A stretch of DNA of 64,000 nucleotides from Lactobacillus sp. ESL0246. GTDB taxonomy: Bacteria; Bacillota; Bacilli; Lactobacillales; Lactobacillaceae. The translations under genes were made by a program, and so were the position numbers. This document shows, one piece after another, positions 17,565-25,655 of the stretch. How positions within the stretch are numbered: the first letter of the stretch is position 1; the number at the start of each line of letters is the position of its first letter. The stretch is taken from the NCBI RefSeq assembly GCF_003692965.1, contig NZ_REHC01000006.1:124001-188000 (forward strand), read 5' to 3'. The notes below the pieces were generated by a model. The model did no database searches. It had not been told where the DNA came from and saw nothing but the letters and a program-made list of their open reading frames with translations.

Positions 17565-18161
17565 ATGACAACAACAATAATATACGCACATCCTTACACA
17601 AAAAGCTTTAACCATGCAATACTTAATAAAGTTATAAAAGCGATGAGAGATAATAAAGAAGAGTATGTAGTTATAGACCTATATAATGATAAATTTGATC
17701 CAACATATTCTGCTAAAGAGTTATCTTTATTTAGTGTTGGAAAAACAATTGATCCTTTAGTTAGTAAGTACCAGAAGATTATTAAAAATACAGATAAAGT
17801 TATATTTATTTTCCCAATATGGTGGAATGATACTCCAGCTATTATAAAAGGCTTCATAGATAAGGTAATGAAGAAGGACTTTGCTTACAATGTAGGCAGT
17901 ACTGGGTTAATAGGAAACCTTAAAAATATAAAAAAGACGTTAGTTCTTACAACCTCGACTTCTCCGACATTTTATTTGAAGATGTTTTGTGGCAATGCTA
18001 TTAAAGGAGTTTTTATTAATAGTACACTTAAGCAGCTTAAATTTAAAAATCGAGTATGGAAAAATTTTGGTAATATTGATCATAGTAGTATGAATAAAAG
18101 AAATGAATATTTGGAAAAAATAGCTAACTACGTAAGTGAATGGGTAGTGAAAAATAATTGA
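17565..18161 (+). CDS. NAD(P)H-quinone oxidoreductase family flavoprotein (flavodoxin-like fold)
   Basis: The 198-residue protein has the NQO/YwrO-type fold: 'TTIIYAHPYTKSFNHAIL' is the FMN/FAD phosphate-binding loop after strand 1, 'FIFPIWWNDTPAIIKGFIDK' is the conserved W-W-x-x-P-A-x-x-K-G motif, and 'FAYNVGSTGLIGNLKNIKK' follows. Such enzymes reduce quinones or nitro and azo compounds with NAD(P)H. The ATG has AAGAGAG about 8 bases upstream. Neighbours are relics on both sides, so it stands alone. It appears intact and full length. Confidence 0.85.
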   Translation: MTTTIIYAHPYTKSFNHAILNKVIKAMRDNKEEYVVIDLYNDKFDPTYSAKELSLFSVGKTIDPLVSKYQKIIKNTDKVIFIFPIWWNDTPAIIKGFIDKVMKKDFAYNVGSTGLIGNLKNIKKTLVLTTSTSPTFYLKMFCGNAIKGVFINSTLKQLKFKNRVWKNFGNIDHSSMNKRNEYLEKIANYVSEWVVKNN

Positions 18162-18275
18162 ATAGAGTAATTATAACTGGTTTGGAATAATTAAGCCCTT
18201 AGGTGATAATGTTACTTCAACTTGGAAAGCGGCTCACCTTTCCTCATACAAGAAAATTTGTTCCGTATATATAAT
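18158..18275 (+). pseudogene. Relic of a beta-ketoacyl-ACP synthase (FabF-type) N-terminus
   Basis: Directly after the oxidoreductase the sequence reads N-R-V-I-I-T-G-L, then with one frame change G-I-I-K-P-L-G-D-N-V-T-S-T-W-K-A-A and L-S-S-Y-K-K-I. This reproduces the invariant FabF start (N-R-V-V-I-T-G-L-G-x-x-S-P-L-G-N). Everything beyond the first ~35 residues, including the catalytic cysteine, is gone. It is a short fragment, so confidence rests on the pattern of the motif only. A further coding-like string 'NKLIGERQSLSDIVAIVAK' at about 18275-18335 is unassigned. Confidence 0.6.
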
Positions 18276-18328
18276 AAACTCATTGGTGAAAGACAATCTT
18301 TATCGGATATAGTAGCAATAGTTGCTAA

Positions 18329-18919
18329 ATGTTTTTAGGTTCAATATTCAGCAGATGTAAAATTTTGAAGTTGGCAGTTACTTATGGCAGTTTCAATTTT
18401 GTGTCTATTGGACATGTAAATTTACTTGAAACAATTCTCAAAGAATGGAGTCAAGTTTTTGTTTTAATATTGCCAAACAATAATATTTGTAATCACATTG
18501 TTTATCCTGATAAGGATACTAATGATTTTTTGAGCATGTGTAATGATTCTATACAGAAAAAGAAGTTATTACCAATTGTTGATAGGGTTAATGCACTTTC
18601 TTTAGTGATTAAAAATAATCCCAAATTAATAGGTAAGGTACATATTGCGGTATTTTGTAGGCCAGATGCTAATATTTCTTTTTTTGATGCATGTTATCTA
18701 AAGAAAATTTTGATATCGTTTTTCCTCTAGATAACTCAACCAAATGGGATTCTTTAAAATATAAGAAATTTAAAAATGTTTTTTTGAGGAAAATTTATAC
18801 TGTCAAGCCAGACTTTTTTACTCATAATTCTGATTATTATAAAGACTGGACGATTTAAAGAACTTTTAGATCCATCAGCTTACGAATATTATGTAAAACA
18901 TATAATTGCTTTAAAGTGA
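18329..18919 (+). pseudogene. Frameshifted nucleotidyltransferase-like (cytidylyltransferase/NadD-type) gene
   Basis: The first frame contains 'LAVTYGSFNFVSIGHVNLLE', the G-S-F-N-x-x-x-x-G-H nucleotide-binding motif of the HIGH superfamily (phosphopantetheine, nicotinate and glycerol-3-phosphate nucleotidyltransferases), and 'ICNHIVYPDKDTNDFLSMCN'. Near 18700 the frame changes to 'ENFDIVFPLDNSTKWDSLKY' and 'FLRKIYTVKPDFFTHNSDYY', and near 18855 it changes again to 'KELLDPSAYEYYVKHIIALK' before the stop. Two shifts make the gene inactive unless they are sequencing errors. The initiation codon is probably the TTG giving 'MKLAVTYGSF'. The specific substrate is unknown. Confidence 0.65.
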
Positions 18920-19071
18920 TATAAATATTTTATTTAAAATATATTTATGATTTATACTATCTAAAAACAATTGTATTTTGTCATAATTATTGGAATATAT
19001 GGAACTGAAAATTTAGTATTTATTAGAATGAGTAGTTTACTAAAATAAATTGAAAGGTAGCGAATTTTGTT

Positions 19072-20043
19072 ATGCGTATTTTAGTTATTGGTGGTGCTGG
19101 ATATATTGGTTCAGTTGCAGTAAAAAAATTAATTAAAAATGGATATGATGTAGTCGTACTTGACACTCTATATTCAAGTGCAATAGATCCTAAGGCAAAG
19201 TTTTATCAGGGTGATTTAAAAAACACATTTTTAGTAAGTAAAATTTTGCGTTCAAAGAAAATTGGTGCAGTAATGCATTTTGCAGCGTCATCATTAGTTT
19301 CTGAATCTGTAAAAAAACCGTTGAAGTATTATGATAATAATGTAACTGGTATGATTTCCTTGCTTCAGGCAATGGTTGATGCACAAGTTAAATATTTGAT
19401 TTTTTCTTCTACTGCTGCGGTATATGGTATTCCCAAAGTGGAAAAAATTACTGAAGATACGCCGCTTGAACCTATTAATCCATACGGTGACAGTAAAATG
19501 ATGATGGAGCGTATTATGTCTTGGGCTGATAAAGCTAATGGCATTAAGTCAATTGCTCTTCGGTACTTTAATGTGGCTGGGGCAGCAGATAATGGTTCTC
19601 TCGGAGAAGCGCATGAGCATGAAACACATTTAATCCCAGTACTCTTGAAAAGTGCACTTAAGGATGATGGTAAATTTATAATCTTTGGTGATGATTATAA
19701 TACAAAAGATGGAACTAATGTTCGCGATTATGTTGAGATTAATGATTTGATTGAAGCCCATATTTTAGCGTTAACTAAATTAGTGAAAACTAACAAGTCT
19801 GATGTGTTTAATCTAGGGACATCTCAAGGATACTCGAATCTTGAAATAGTAAAGGCTGCAAGAAAAGTTACTGGCATTGATATTCCATATACTTTTGGTC
19901 CAAGACGTGGTGGTGATCCAGATATTTTGGTTGCAGATTCAACTAAAGCGCGCGAAATTTTAGGTTGGAAGCCAAAACATGAGGATATTGAAGATATTAT
20001 TTCTTCTGCTTGGAAATGGCATAAAAACACAGCTAAAAATTAA
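19072..20043 (+). CDS. galE: UDP-glucose 4-epimerase
   Basis: GalE interconverts UDP-glucose and UDP-galactose in the Leloir pathway and for surface polysaccharides. The 323 residues show the NAD-binding G-G-A-G-Y-I-G at 7-13, 'HFAASSLVSESV', the catalytic S-S-T (112-114) and Y138-x3-K142 (N-P-Y-G-D-S-K), and the substrate loop 'RDYVEINDLIEAHILAL'. Length is slightly below the usual 330 but all motifs are present. GAAAGGTAG lies about 12 bases upstream of the ATG. It has no galactose-pathway neighbours here; its place in a decayed region suggests an additional copy or a survivor of a polysaccharide cluster. Confidence 0.92.
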   Translation: MRILVIGGAGYIGSVAVKKLIKNGYDVVVLDTLYSSAIDPKAKFYQGDLKNTFLVSKILRSKKIGAVMHFAASSLVSESVKKPLKYYDNNVTGMISLLQAMVDAQVKYLIFSSTAAVYGIPKVEKITEDTPLEPINPYGDSKMMMERIMSWADKANGIKSIALRYFNVAGAADNGSLGEAHEHETHLIPVLLKSALKDDGKFIIFGDDYNTKDGTNVRDYVEINDLIEAHILALTKLVKTNKSDVFNLGTSQGYSNLEIVKAARKVTGIDIPYTFGPRRGGDPDILVADSTKAREILGWKPKHEDIEDIISSAWKWHKNTAKN

Positions 20044-21170
20044 TTTATTTCCTGTAATGTAGACTAATTGTTAAACTTTAAATCAGAGTTAATTTCTGAA
20101 TTTATCAAATAAATACTGACGTCAAGAACTAGATATTTACTTGATAAATTGTCTATTTTTTCTTTTACAATTAAAGTTGAGGTCACTAACAGTAGTGGAA
20201 TCTTTGAATTCATGTGTCAAAAGAGCTCATAAATATTTTTTCTCTTAAGTTAGTTTAGGTCGAGAGTCTCTAAGTTTGAATTGAAAAAATGATAAATCTG
20301 GAATAGAAGTTTCTAAAAATATGCTTGATTCAGGTTTTGAAAATAATTTTTATAAGTATAAAGAAAAGAATTAAGGACACCTGTAAAGCGTCCTTTTTTG
20401 TGAAAAATAAATTTTGTAACTGATACCTAGCTTTATTTATCTTTGAACTAATTATTGTATAGATAATATTTTCAGAAAGTACGCTCTTTAGATTAGTTAT
20501 TGTAACTAGCATGTGATTTTTCACGTGTTTGTATTTGCCTAATAAAAATTTTTGCTTAGTTAATACTTTAAAAATAGTTACTATCCAAAGCCAAAAGATT
20601 TTATGGTCATAGAACACAGTTTCTTAGTTAGTGACCATATAATGTAATGTTTATGAATAGGATTATTAAAAATAAAGATAGCCAGTCCCAATACATTTTA
20701 GACAACATAATAGGTAGTAACAGATTTAATCACGATTTAAAATTTCAAATGAATTAAAACATCACTTGGCTGTTCAATAAGAATATTTTAACCTTAACTT
20801 TGGAACATATGCCAAGAAGAGGATTCTTAATCATAATTTGAATCCTAAACTTGTTAATGTGTATGAAAGATCTGTCATAATAATAAAAATACGCATTCTA
20901 AAAAATTAATTATTTGCTAGCGATATATATAGTATAAAAATATTTAATTTTATCTAAAGTATCTTTTTAGAGTATCAAGCCAAATATCGACATTATTTTT
21001 AGCCATACTAATGCCAGTATTACAGAGCATCAAGTAAAAAAACATCTAATTTCTGTTAAATATTGATATTTAGTTGTCTGAGACAGATTCTTGCCTAAGT
21101 AAAATTATTTAATGTTAAAAGGTAATTTAGATATTTCCTTTTCAGTTAATTTTGCATAATGTGGTTGATC

Positions 21171-21547
21171 CATAAAATTCTTTCCAACAAACAAATTCTT
21201 TATAATATCTATATATACAAGATCAAGGGGAGAGTCACATTTGGCCATATGAAGAAATCAAAAAATTTACAGTAGCGAAGCGATTAAAATTAAAACAAAA
21301 GCCCAAAAAGACATAGAAATGTTGGGCTTCTTATATTCACTAATTTAAAAAAGAGAACATTAAGTTGACGCCTTAAATCCAAGGTGCAAAAACGTCACTA
21401 TAATTTAGAATACAAACTCGATCCAGACATTATAATAAGCCACTCAGATTAGTTTCTGAGTGGCTTATTTTTGTATAAAGTATTGGGCCCATAAAATTTC
21501 CTCTAGAAAGCAAATTTTTTCATAATATCTATTGTACAAGATCAAGA
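21171..21547 (+). repeat. Pair of diverged ~65-base direct repeats
   Basis: The stretch around 21165-21229 recurs at about 21484-21548. Shared anchors are CCATAAAATT, CAAATT.TTT, ATAATATCTAT and TACAAGATCAAG, in the same order and spacing within a base or two. Between them lie a coding-like fragment and a strong hairpin. They may be upstream regions of two paralogous lost genes. Confidence 0.6.
21434..21469. terminator. Orphan bidirectional terminator
   Basis: A perfect 15-bp stem (AATAAGCCACTCAGA and its complement) with a 6-base loop is followed by TTTTG. No intact gene ends here on either strand, so it is probably left from a deleted gene. Confidence 0.85.
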
Positions 21548-21603
21548 AGAATTTTTTGATTTTACAATTATTCTATTTGCTATTTATTTTAATCATGCTA
21601 CAT

Positions 21604-22408
21604 ATGCTGAGAGAACGATTCTAAGGTCCTTTTTACTAACTTGCATTAATTTTTACCCGTATATGTTCTTAGAATTATAATTTGATTATACAAATAAATA
21701 ACGCTTTCATTAATTTTGGAAATATTACAAAAAATATATAAAAAGGAACTAATTTAAAAATGAAGCAAGAAGTTAAACCTATAAAGATTCTTGGGTTTTA
21801 AAATATGTTCAAAAAGATTTGTTAGATAGAGCAGGAACAGGTAGAAAAGACTATACTATTTTTCAAGTTGGGAAAGCTACTTTACTTAGAGTAAGTGACG
21901 TTCTTAGTTTAAAAAAGAGTGATGTCTTTGATAATCATGGAAGAGTAAGGCGTAAAGCATATACTATTGATAAGAAGACCAACAAACACAATATTTTATA
22001 TTTAAAAGCAGTTCAAGAGGATTTAGAAGAATACTTTGATTGGCTTGAAAGCTTTCAGATCAATGCTTGTAAAATTCCTCGTTACCAGCATTCATCATTT
22101 AATGGCAATATTATAGTAGCCCTTGGCTTTTTCCAAGTGCATATCATGCAGAAAAGCACATTGATAGTCGACAATATTGGAAGATTATGAATAGGGTAGG
22201 GAAAAATCTTCATATTGATTATCTTGGAACTCACACTATGCGAAAGACTGGCGCATATCGTGTCTATCAACAAGCAAACCTTCTTGATTTAGTAGATTTT
22301 GGCTAAAATTTTTGCTTTAAATATAGAATCGCAATTCTAAGAATAATTACGGTAAAATATTATCAATGTAAGTTAATAAAAAGCTCCTTAGAATCGTCCC
22401 CTCAGCAT
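21604..22408. repeat. Element bounded by ~75-base inverted repeats around a recombinase relic
   Basis: The arm at 21604-21680 and the reverse complement of 22333-22408 align over about 75 bases; the outer 31 bases match at 27 positions and share CCTTAGAATCGT and CTCAGCAT. Read outward, each arm contains an ATG and the codons for V-(S/N)-K-K-x-L-R-I-V-x-S-A. The pair flanks the tyrosine recombinase pseudogene. It may be a mobile or invertible unit, or two copies of the same small gene in opposite orientation. Confidence 0.65.
21760..22306 (+). pseudogene. Tyrosine recombinase (phage-integrase family) relic
   Basis: An AAAAGGA site and ATG begin 'MKQEVKPIK', then after a frame change 'DSWVLKYVQKDLLDRAGTGR', 'LLRVSDVLSLKKSDV' (the first catalytic-arginine region of the family), and after a second change 'YLGTHTMRKTGAYRVYQQ', which is the H-x-x-R motif. 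The sequence ends before the catalytic tyrosine. At least two frameshifts and the truncation make it inactive. Its length (about 180 codons) fits the small orphan integrases common in lactobacilli rather than full phage integrases. Confidence 0.82.
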
Positions 22409-22623
22409 TACATCATCTAATTGAAACTACTAGCAATCGTAATGAAGTAAGTATTGCTTTATTCAGTAGCTATGTTCTTAAGGATAAAACTAGAAACAAA
22501 ATATATCTATCATTTACAATGTAATTTACTTCTGTTTATGCCAACTGTGAGGCTGCTATAAGAATAGAGCTTAAAGCTAATGAAAAAAGTTATTGGGTTG
22601 GCTTGGCAACCGTTGCTTTTTAG
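22366..22623 (+). pseudogene. Small gene of unknown function with two nonsense codons
   Basis: An 85-codon frame begins ATG TAA and has a second stop at 22522; apart from these it reads 'VNKKLLRIVPSALHHLIETT', 'NEVSIALFSSYVLKDKTRNK' and 'CEAAIRIELKANEKSYWVGL' up to a stop. The first ~15 codons lie in the right inverted-repeat arm, and the left arm encodes a matching start on the opposite strand. CAA to TAA at codon 2 would be a single change. No family recognised. Confidence 0.45.
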
Positions 22624-22652
22624 ATAATCTCAAAAAATAACTTATGCACTAA

Positions 22653-22690
22653 AAAAGATCAATTCTACCGAAACTTAGAATTGATCTTTT
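22653..22690. terminator. Terminator shared by the 3' ends at 22.6-22.7 kb
   Basis: A perfect 14-bp stem (AAAAGATCAATTCT and its complement) with a 10-base loop and A/T runs on both sides; it overlaps the last codon of the minus-strand secreted-protein pseudogene. Confidence 0.88.
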
Positions 22691-23999
22691 AATTTACATC
22701 ATTTACGCTAAAAATATGTTTAGGAGGTACTGCAGGCAGTTTTGCCTTCGGTGGAACTAGGACTACTAAAAAGTTTCCATATTGTAGTTTATTTACAGTT
22801 TGAGGAACTACATAAACACCAATCTTATAGCCTTTAAAATCTGAAAATGTTTTTCCCCTTAGTGCTAACTCATACTTTAGTTGCTCTTTTTCAAATTCAA
22901 TAAGACCATTGGAAGAGCCAGTATACTTTCGTGAGATTCAAAGTAATTATCATGATTACCATCACCAACGATATCATCTAATACTATATCTCTACCGCGG
23001 TCAGCATCTCCTCCAAATACAAGACTTGCTAAATTAGCACCAAATTGTACTTGACTATCCTTAATTGTACCAGGGAGCAAATCTGCTATTTGGTTATTCA
23101 AATTATTATCAATTGAATCGGTAGGAACAGCCAAACTCGTATTATTTGGATCATAATAGACATCTCCTAATTTAGGTAAGGTTGCACTTTTTGGAATCAA
23201 GAAAATCATAAATTGACCGCAGTTTTTATTATTGCTGGGATAAACATATGAACCAACTTTATAATTCGCAAAATCAGAGATTGTTTTGCCTTGCGCAGCT
23301 AGTTGCTGGTTTATTTGCTCTTTCACGAATTGAAATAATCCGTCAGCTGGACCTTTATATTTGCTAGTACCAGCTATACTTATTATATTAGCAGCATTTT
23401 CAGTACCTAAAATATCATTTTGAAGTTTTAACAAAGGTTTACCTGTTATTAAATAGTCATCTCCAGCTAGATCTGCTGCCAATTGTACCTGCTTGTCTGG
23501 TTCTGTTCCGGTAAATAAAGCAGAAACTTGATCATTCAATGACTGTCAATATTTTTCTTTTCTACCCAACTTTCTGGTATCAGCGGATTATAGTATCTCT
23601 CAGCTGGATCGGGTAAGACTATCCCTTTATCTGTATCAGCTGGGTCAATATAGGTACCCTTTGTTAAAAAGCCACGCCAAATATAACCACTATGCTTTTT
23701 ATTACCACTAATAACTTTATAATAGACAGCCTTAGTAGAGCCGTGGCGCATGGTTACTGAAGAAGTCGCATACCAAGTTGTATGTGGAAAATTAACTAAA
23801 TCATGTAACTTATGTGTGTGATTCCAATTCCAAACGGCTACACTCGCTTGAGGGTCTTTGGCATGATACGGTCTAGCAGAGTATGAATAGTTTCGTACCC
23901 AATGATATTTTTCGGCATGAACCTGTGTAGTAGAAACACTTAAACCTAAAGCTAATGATGCGGTCACTAAAAAAGTCACAATCATTTTTTGTTTTTCAT
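22689..23999 (-). pseudogene. Secreted repeat-containing protein, broken by frameshifts
   Basis: A strong AGGAGG lies 8 bases before ATG-AAA-AAC-AAA-AAA-TGA; one missing A in this run separates 'MKNKK' from the rest of a signal peptide 'MIVTFLVTASLALGLSVSTT' ending at VHA. The mature part begins with an SH3-like lactobacillus surface domain ('NYSYSARPYHAKDPQ', 'TTWYATSSVTMRHG'). Two further shifts (near 23537 and 22915) connect it to two tandem copies of a ~160-residue unit: compare 'QGKTISDFANYKVGSYV' with 'RGKTFSDFKGYKIGVYV', and 'FLIPKSATLP' with 'VLVPPKAKLP'. Function unknown. Three shifts suggest real decay, although the poly-A shift could also be slippage-prone. Confidence 0.75.
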
Positions 24000-24244
24000 G
24001 ATATATACCTCCTAATCATGATTAGCTATCAAAAATGTTATACCACAATTTGCGGCAAATTAAGTGTAATAGTTATTAGTCTGAAGAAACATATAACTTG
24101 AGTAGATTTTTGCTGTTTGGCAATGGAGGATGCGCCGATATTTACGGTTAATCACTTTAGTTATTTTTGAACGTAATTATCTATCTTATCCTGCATACTT
24201 TAACTCTTAGAAAGGACAGCTTGAGCAGACTATTGCAGTTTTCA

Positions 24245-24385
24245 TTACTTCATCTTTCCTAAGGCGAACATGAGTGAGTAAAGTAGTCTTGCATTTTTAA
24301 TTTGAACTATATCTGTGAATTCTGAACCATTATCAAACATTATCAAACGTGATCGACCTGGATACTTATCAATCGTTTCCGCCGA
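24245..24385 (-). pseudogene. DDE (rve-type) transposase relic, possibly IS30-like
   Basis: One open minus-strand frame reads 'SAETIDKYPGRSRLIMFDNG' and continues S-E-F-T-D-I-V. F-D-N-G-S-E-F carries the second catalytic aspartate of retroviral-integrase-type transposases. Upstream and downstream parts are out of frame or missing. The remainder of 24000-24468 contains nothing else recognisable. IS30 is the best guess from wording, but IS481- or IS3-type cannot be excluded. Confidence 0.55.
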
Positions 24386-24468
24386 TTACTTTTTTGCTTG
24401 GTTTTCTGTTAAGCTTTCATAACCATTTATTTGTTTAAAATTACTCATTTTACTTATCTCCTTTATAT

Positions 24469-25140
24469 TTAAAAAAATCTCAATATCCAAATAATTAAAT
24501 TTATCAAACTATGGCTAAGAATAGACATTTTGATATCTTTAGTTACTAAATATATTAGTGAGAAACCCAATCCACTAACGAATAATTGTAATGCTGCCCA
24601 TGAAATTACTTCCCCATGAGCTAAAGCAAAAATCAGACTAGTTAAAATTACTGCCAGCCAAGGGTTCATTTTTTTGAAAATCCCCCCCTGTAATCCACCT
24701 TGAAAAAATAATGTTTCTAAAATAGGACCTGATATAACTAGAGTAAAAAATACAATTATCCCTAATCGAGTGTGCAACAATCTGATTAAATCATTGTCTG
24801 TGTTACCTATACTACCAATCTTTCCAATTATCAGTTGTATTAAAAATGAAATTGTTGTAATACCTAAAGAACTCAACAAATTTCTAACACGTAGTTTTAC
24901 TGACAGGATTGGTGTTCCATTAATCTTCTTATAAAAAATATAGACAGCTACAAAACCAACTAGGCAACCAATTATAAGAATAAGCACATGGTGTAAAATA
25001 TTTACGTTATTTCTTGTTTCATGTTCATTTAATCTTTCTGCAAGTGTTGGCACCTGCATAAGAAGAAAAGTAACTAAAAACCAAAAGAAGTAGGCAGCCG
25101 CTTTTAATAAATATAAAATAATTTGTCCTAGTTGTTTCAT
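24469..25140 (-). CDS. CPBP (Abi/CAAX) family membrane protein, probable bacteriocin immunity protein
   Basis: The 223 residues contain about six to seven membrane segments and the three CPBP signatures in order. Motif 1, normally E-E-x-x-x-R, reads E142-T-L-F-F-Q147, so one glutamate and the arginine are replaced. Motif 2 F-x-x-x-H (F171-A-L-A-H175) and motif 3 H-x-x-x-N (H210-S-L-I-N214) are intact. CPBP proteins of this size next to double-glycine bacteriocin genes act as self-immunity proteins (PlnI type), and a broken precursor gene lies 60 bases upstream on the same strand. Loss of motif 1 may mean it is no longer a protease, or that it is decaying. The frame itself is complete. Confidence 0.8.
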   Translation of the reverse strand: MKQLGQIILYLLKAAAYFFWFLVTFLLMQVPTLAERLNEHETRNNVNILHHVLILIIGCLVGFVAVYIFYKKINGTPILSVKLRVRNLLSSLGITTISFLIQLIIGKIGSIGNTDNDLIRLLHTRLGIIVFFTLVISGPILETLFFQGGLQGGIFKKMNPWLAVILTSLIFALAHGEVISWAALQLFVSGLGFSLIYLVTKDIKMSILSHSLINLIIWILRFF

Positions 25141-25199
25141 AATGCTATAAAATCCTTTCCTATATCTCCAGAAGCTTAGAAATACTTAATATACATAAC

Positions 25200-25348
25200 T
25201 CAACAAGATGGTTGAGAAAGATGTTTGTTGACTTTGTGAATAGCATGACCCACTTCATAACCCAAATTATAATCTGCTTGAGCTTTCCAAGTATCGTTGC
25301 TCTTTCTTTATTAGTTAGAACTTTAAAATTCTTGGGTTTAACTTCCAT
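25200..25348 (-). pseudogene. Class II bacteriocin precursor with a frameshift at the leader junction
   Basis: The ATG frame reads M-E-V-K-P-K-N-F-K-V-L-T-N-K-E-R-A-T-I-L-G, a typical double-glycine leader (F-K-V-L-T, then I-L-G-G). At the expected Gly-Gly the frame must change; the next frame then reads K-A-Q-A-D-Y-N-L-G-Y-E-V-G-H-A-I-H-K-V-N-K-H and stops after Q-P-S-C. That is a short mature peptide with the G-x-x-x-G-like spacing (G-Y-E-V-G) of two-peptide bacteriocins. In the unshifted frame a 62-residue hydrophobic tail would result, which does not look like a bacteriocin. The next gene on the strand is the CPBP protein. Confidence 0.68.
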
Positions 25349-25518
25349 GATCGATTACGTTTCTTTGAAAATTATTTATATGTTAACATATTTTTCGGAA
25401 ACCAAGTATATAATAAAGTGCTTACTTTAAAATTGGCGTGGACCAATGTAAATTTTTGCAGACTGTTATTTTAACTGGGCAAGTAAATATTTATAGCTAT
25501 GAAATTACACTAATAAAT

Positions 25519-25599
25519 TTGAAAAGTAGAATCAGACATACGTTAAAAGGACGCATCCCAATTGAATATCGGAATACGACCTTAGCGAATATAAATTAA
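25519..25599 (+). pseudogene. IS3-family transposase C-terminal relic
   Basis: A 26-codon open stretch reads L-K-S-R-I-R-H-T-L-K-G-R-I-P-I-E-Y-R-N-T and ends T-L-A-N-I-N-stop. R-I-K-x-x-L-K-G-x-S-P-x-E-Y-R is the usual end of IS3-group (IS150-like) transposases. Nothing of the catalytic domain remains. The rest of 25349-25655 contains only the AT-rich upstream region of the bacteriocin relic. Confidence 0.7.
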
Positions 25600-25655
25600 T
25601 GTTAACGAACTCTATGAAGTAACTTCAATGTTCTAACTCTTTTTGTTTTTAAAAT

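Larger units (their letters stand above)
20044..21759. other. Gene-poor decayed stretch after galE
   Basis: About 1.7 kb without an intact gene. Coding-like fragments on the plus strand include 'GIEVSKNMLDSGFENNFYKY' near 20300-20370, followed by a weak hairpin (AAGGAC/GTCCTT, 20373-20395), and 'WPYEEIKKFTVAKRLKLKQK' near 21243-21315, followed by another hairpin (AAGCCCAA/TTGGGCTT, 21299-21329). On the minus strand 'NTGISMAKNNVDIWLDTLKR' can be read near 20935-21025. None can be assigned to a family. The pattern of orphan hairpins after fragments indicates former genes eroded by deletion. Confidence 0.5.

Noticed and set aside
17380-17601. 73-codon minus-strand frame upstream of the oxidoreductase
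   Set aside because: It overlaps the oxidoreductase start region, matches nothing, and its hydrophobic look follows from AT-rich DNA.
20330-20617. 95-codon minus-strand frame after galE
   Set aside because: No ribosome-binding site, low-complexity I/K/L/F composition and it crosses a hairpin; treated as chance or relic.
25212-25430. 72-codon plus-strand frame opposite the bacteriocin relic
   Set aside because: It is the antisense of the leader region; the minus-strand leader motif is far more specific.
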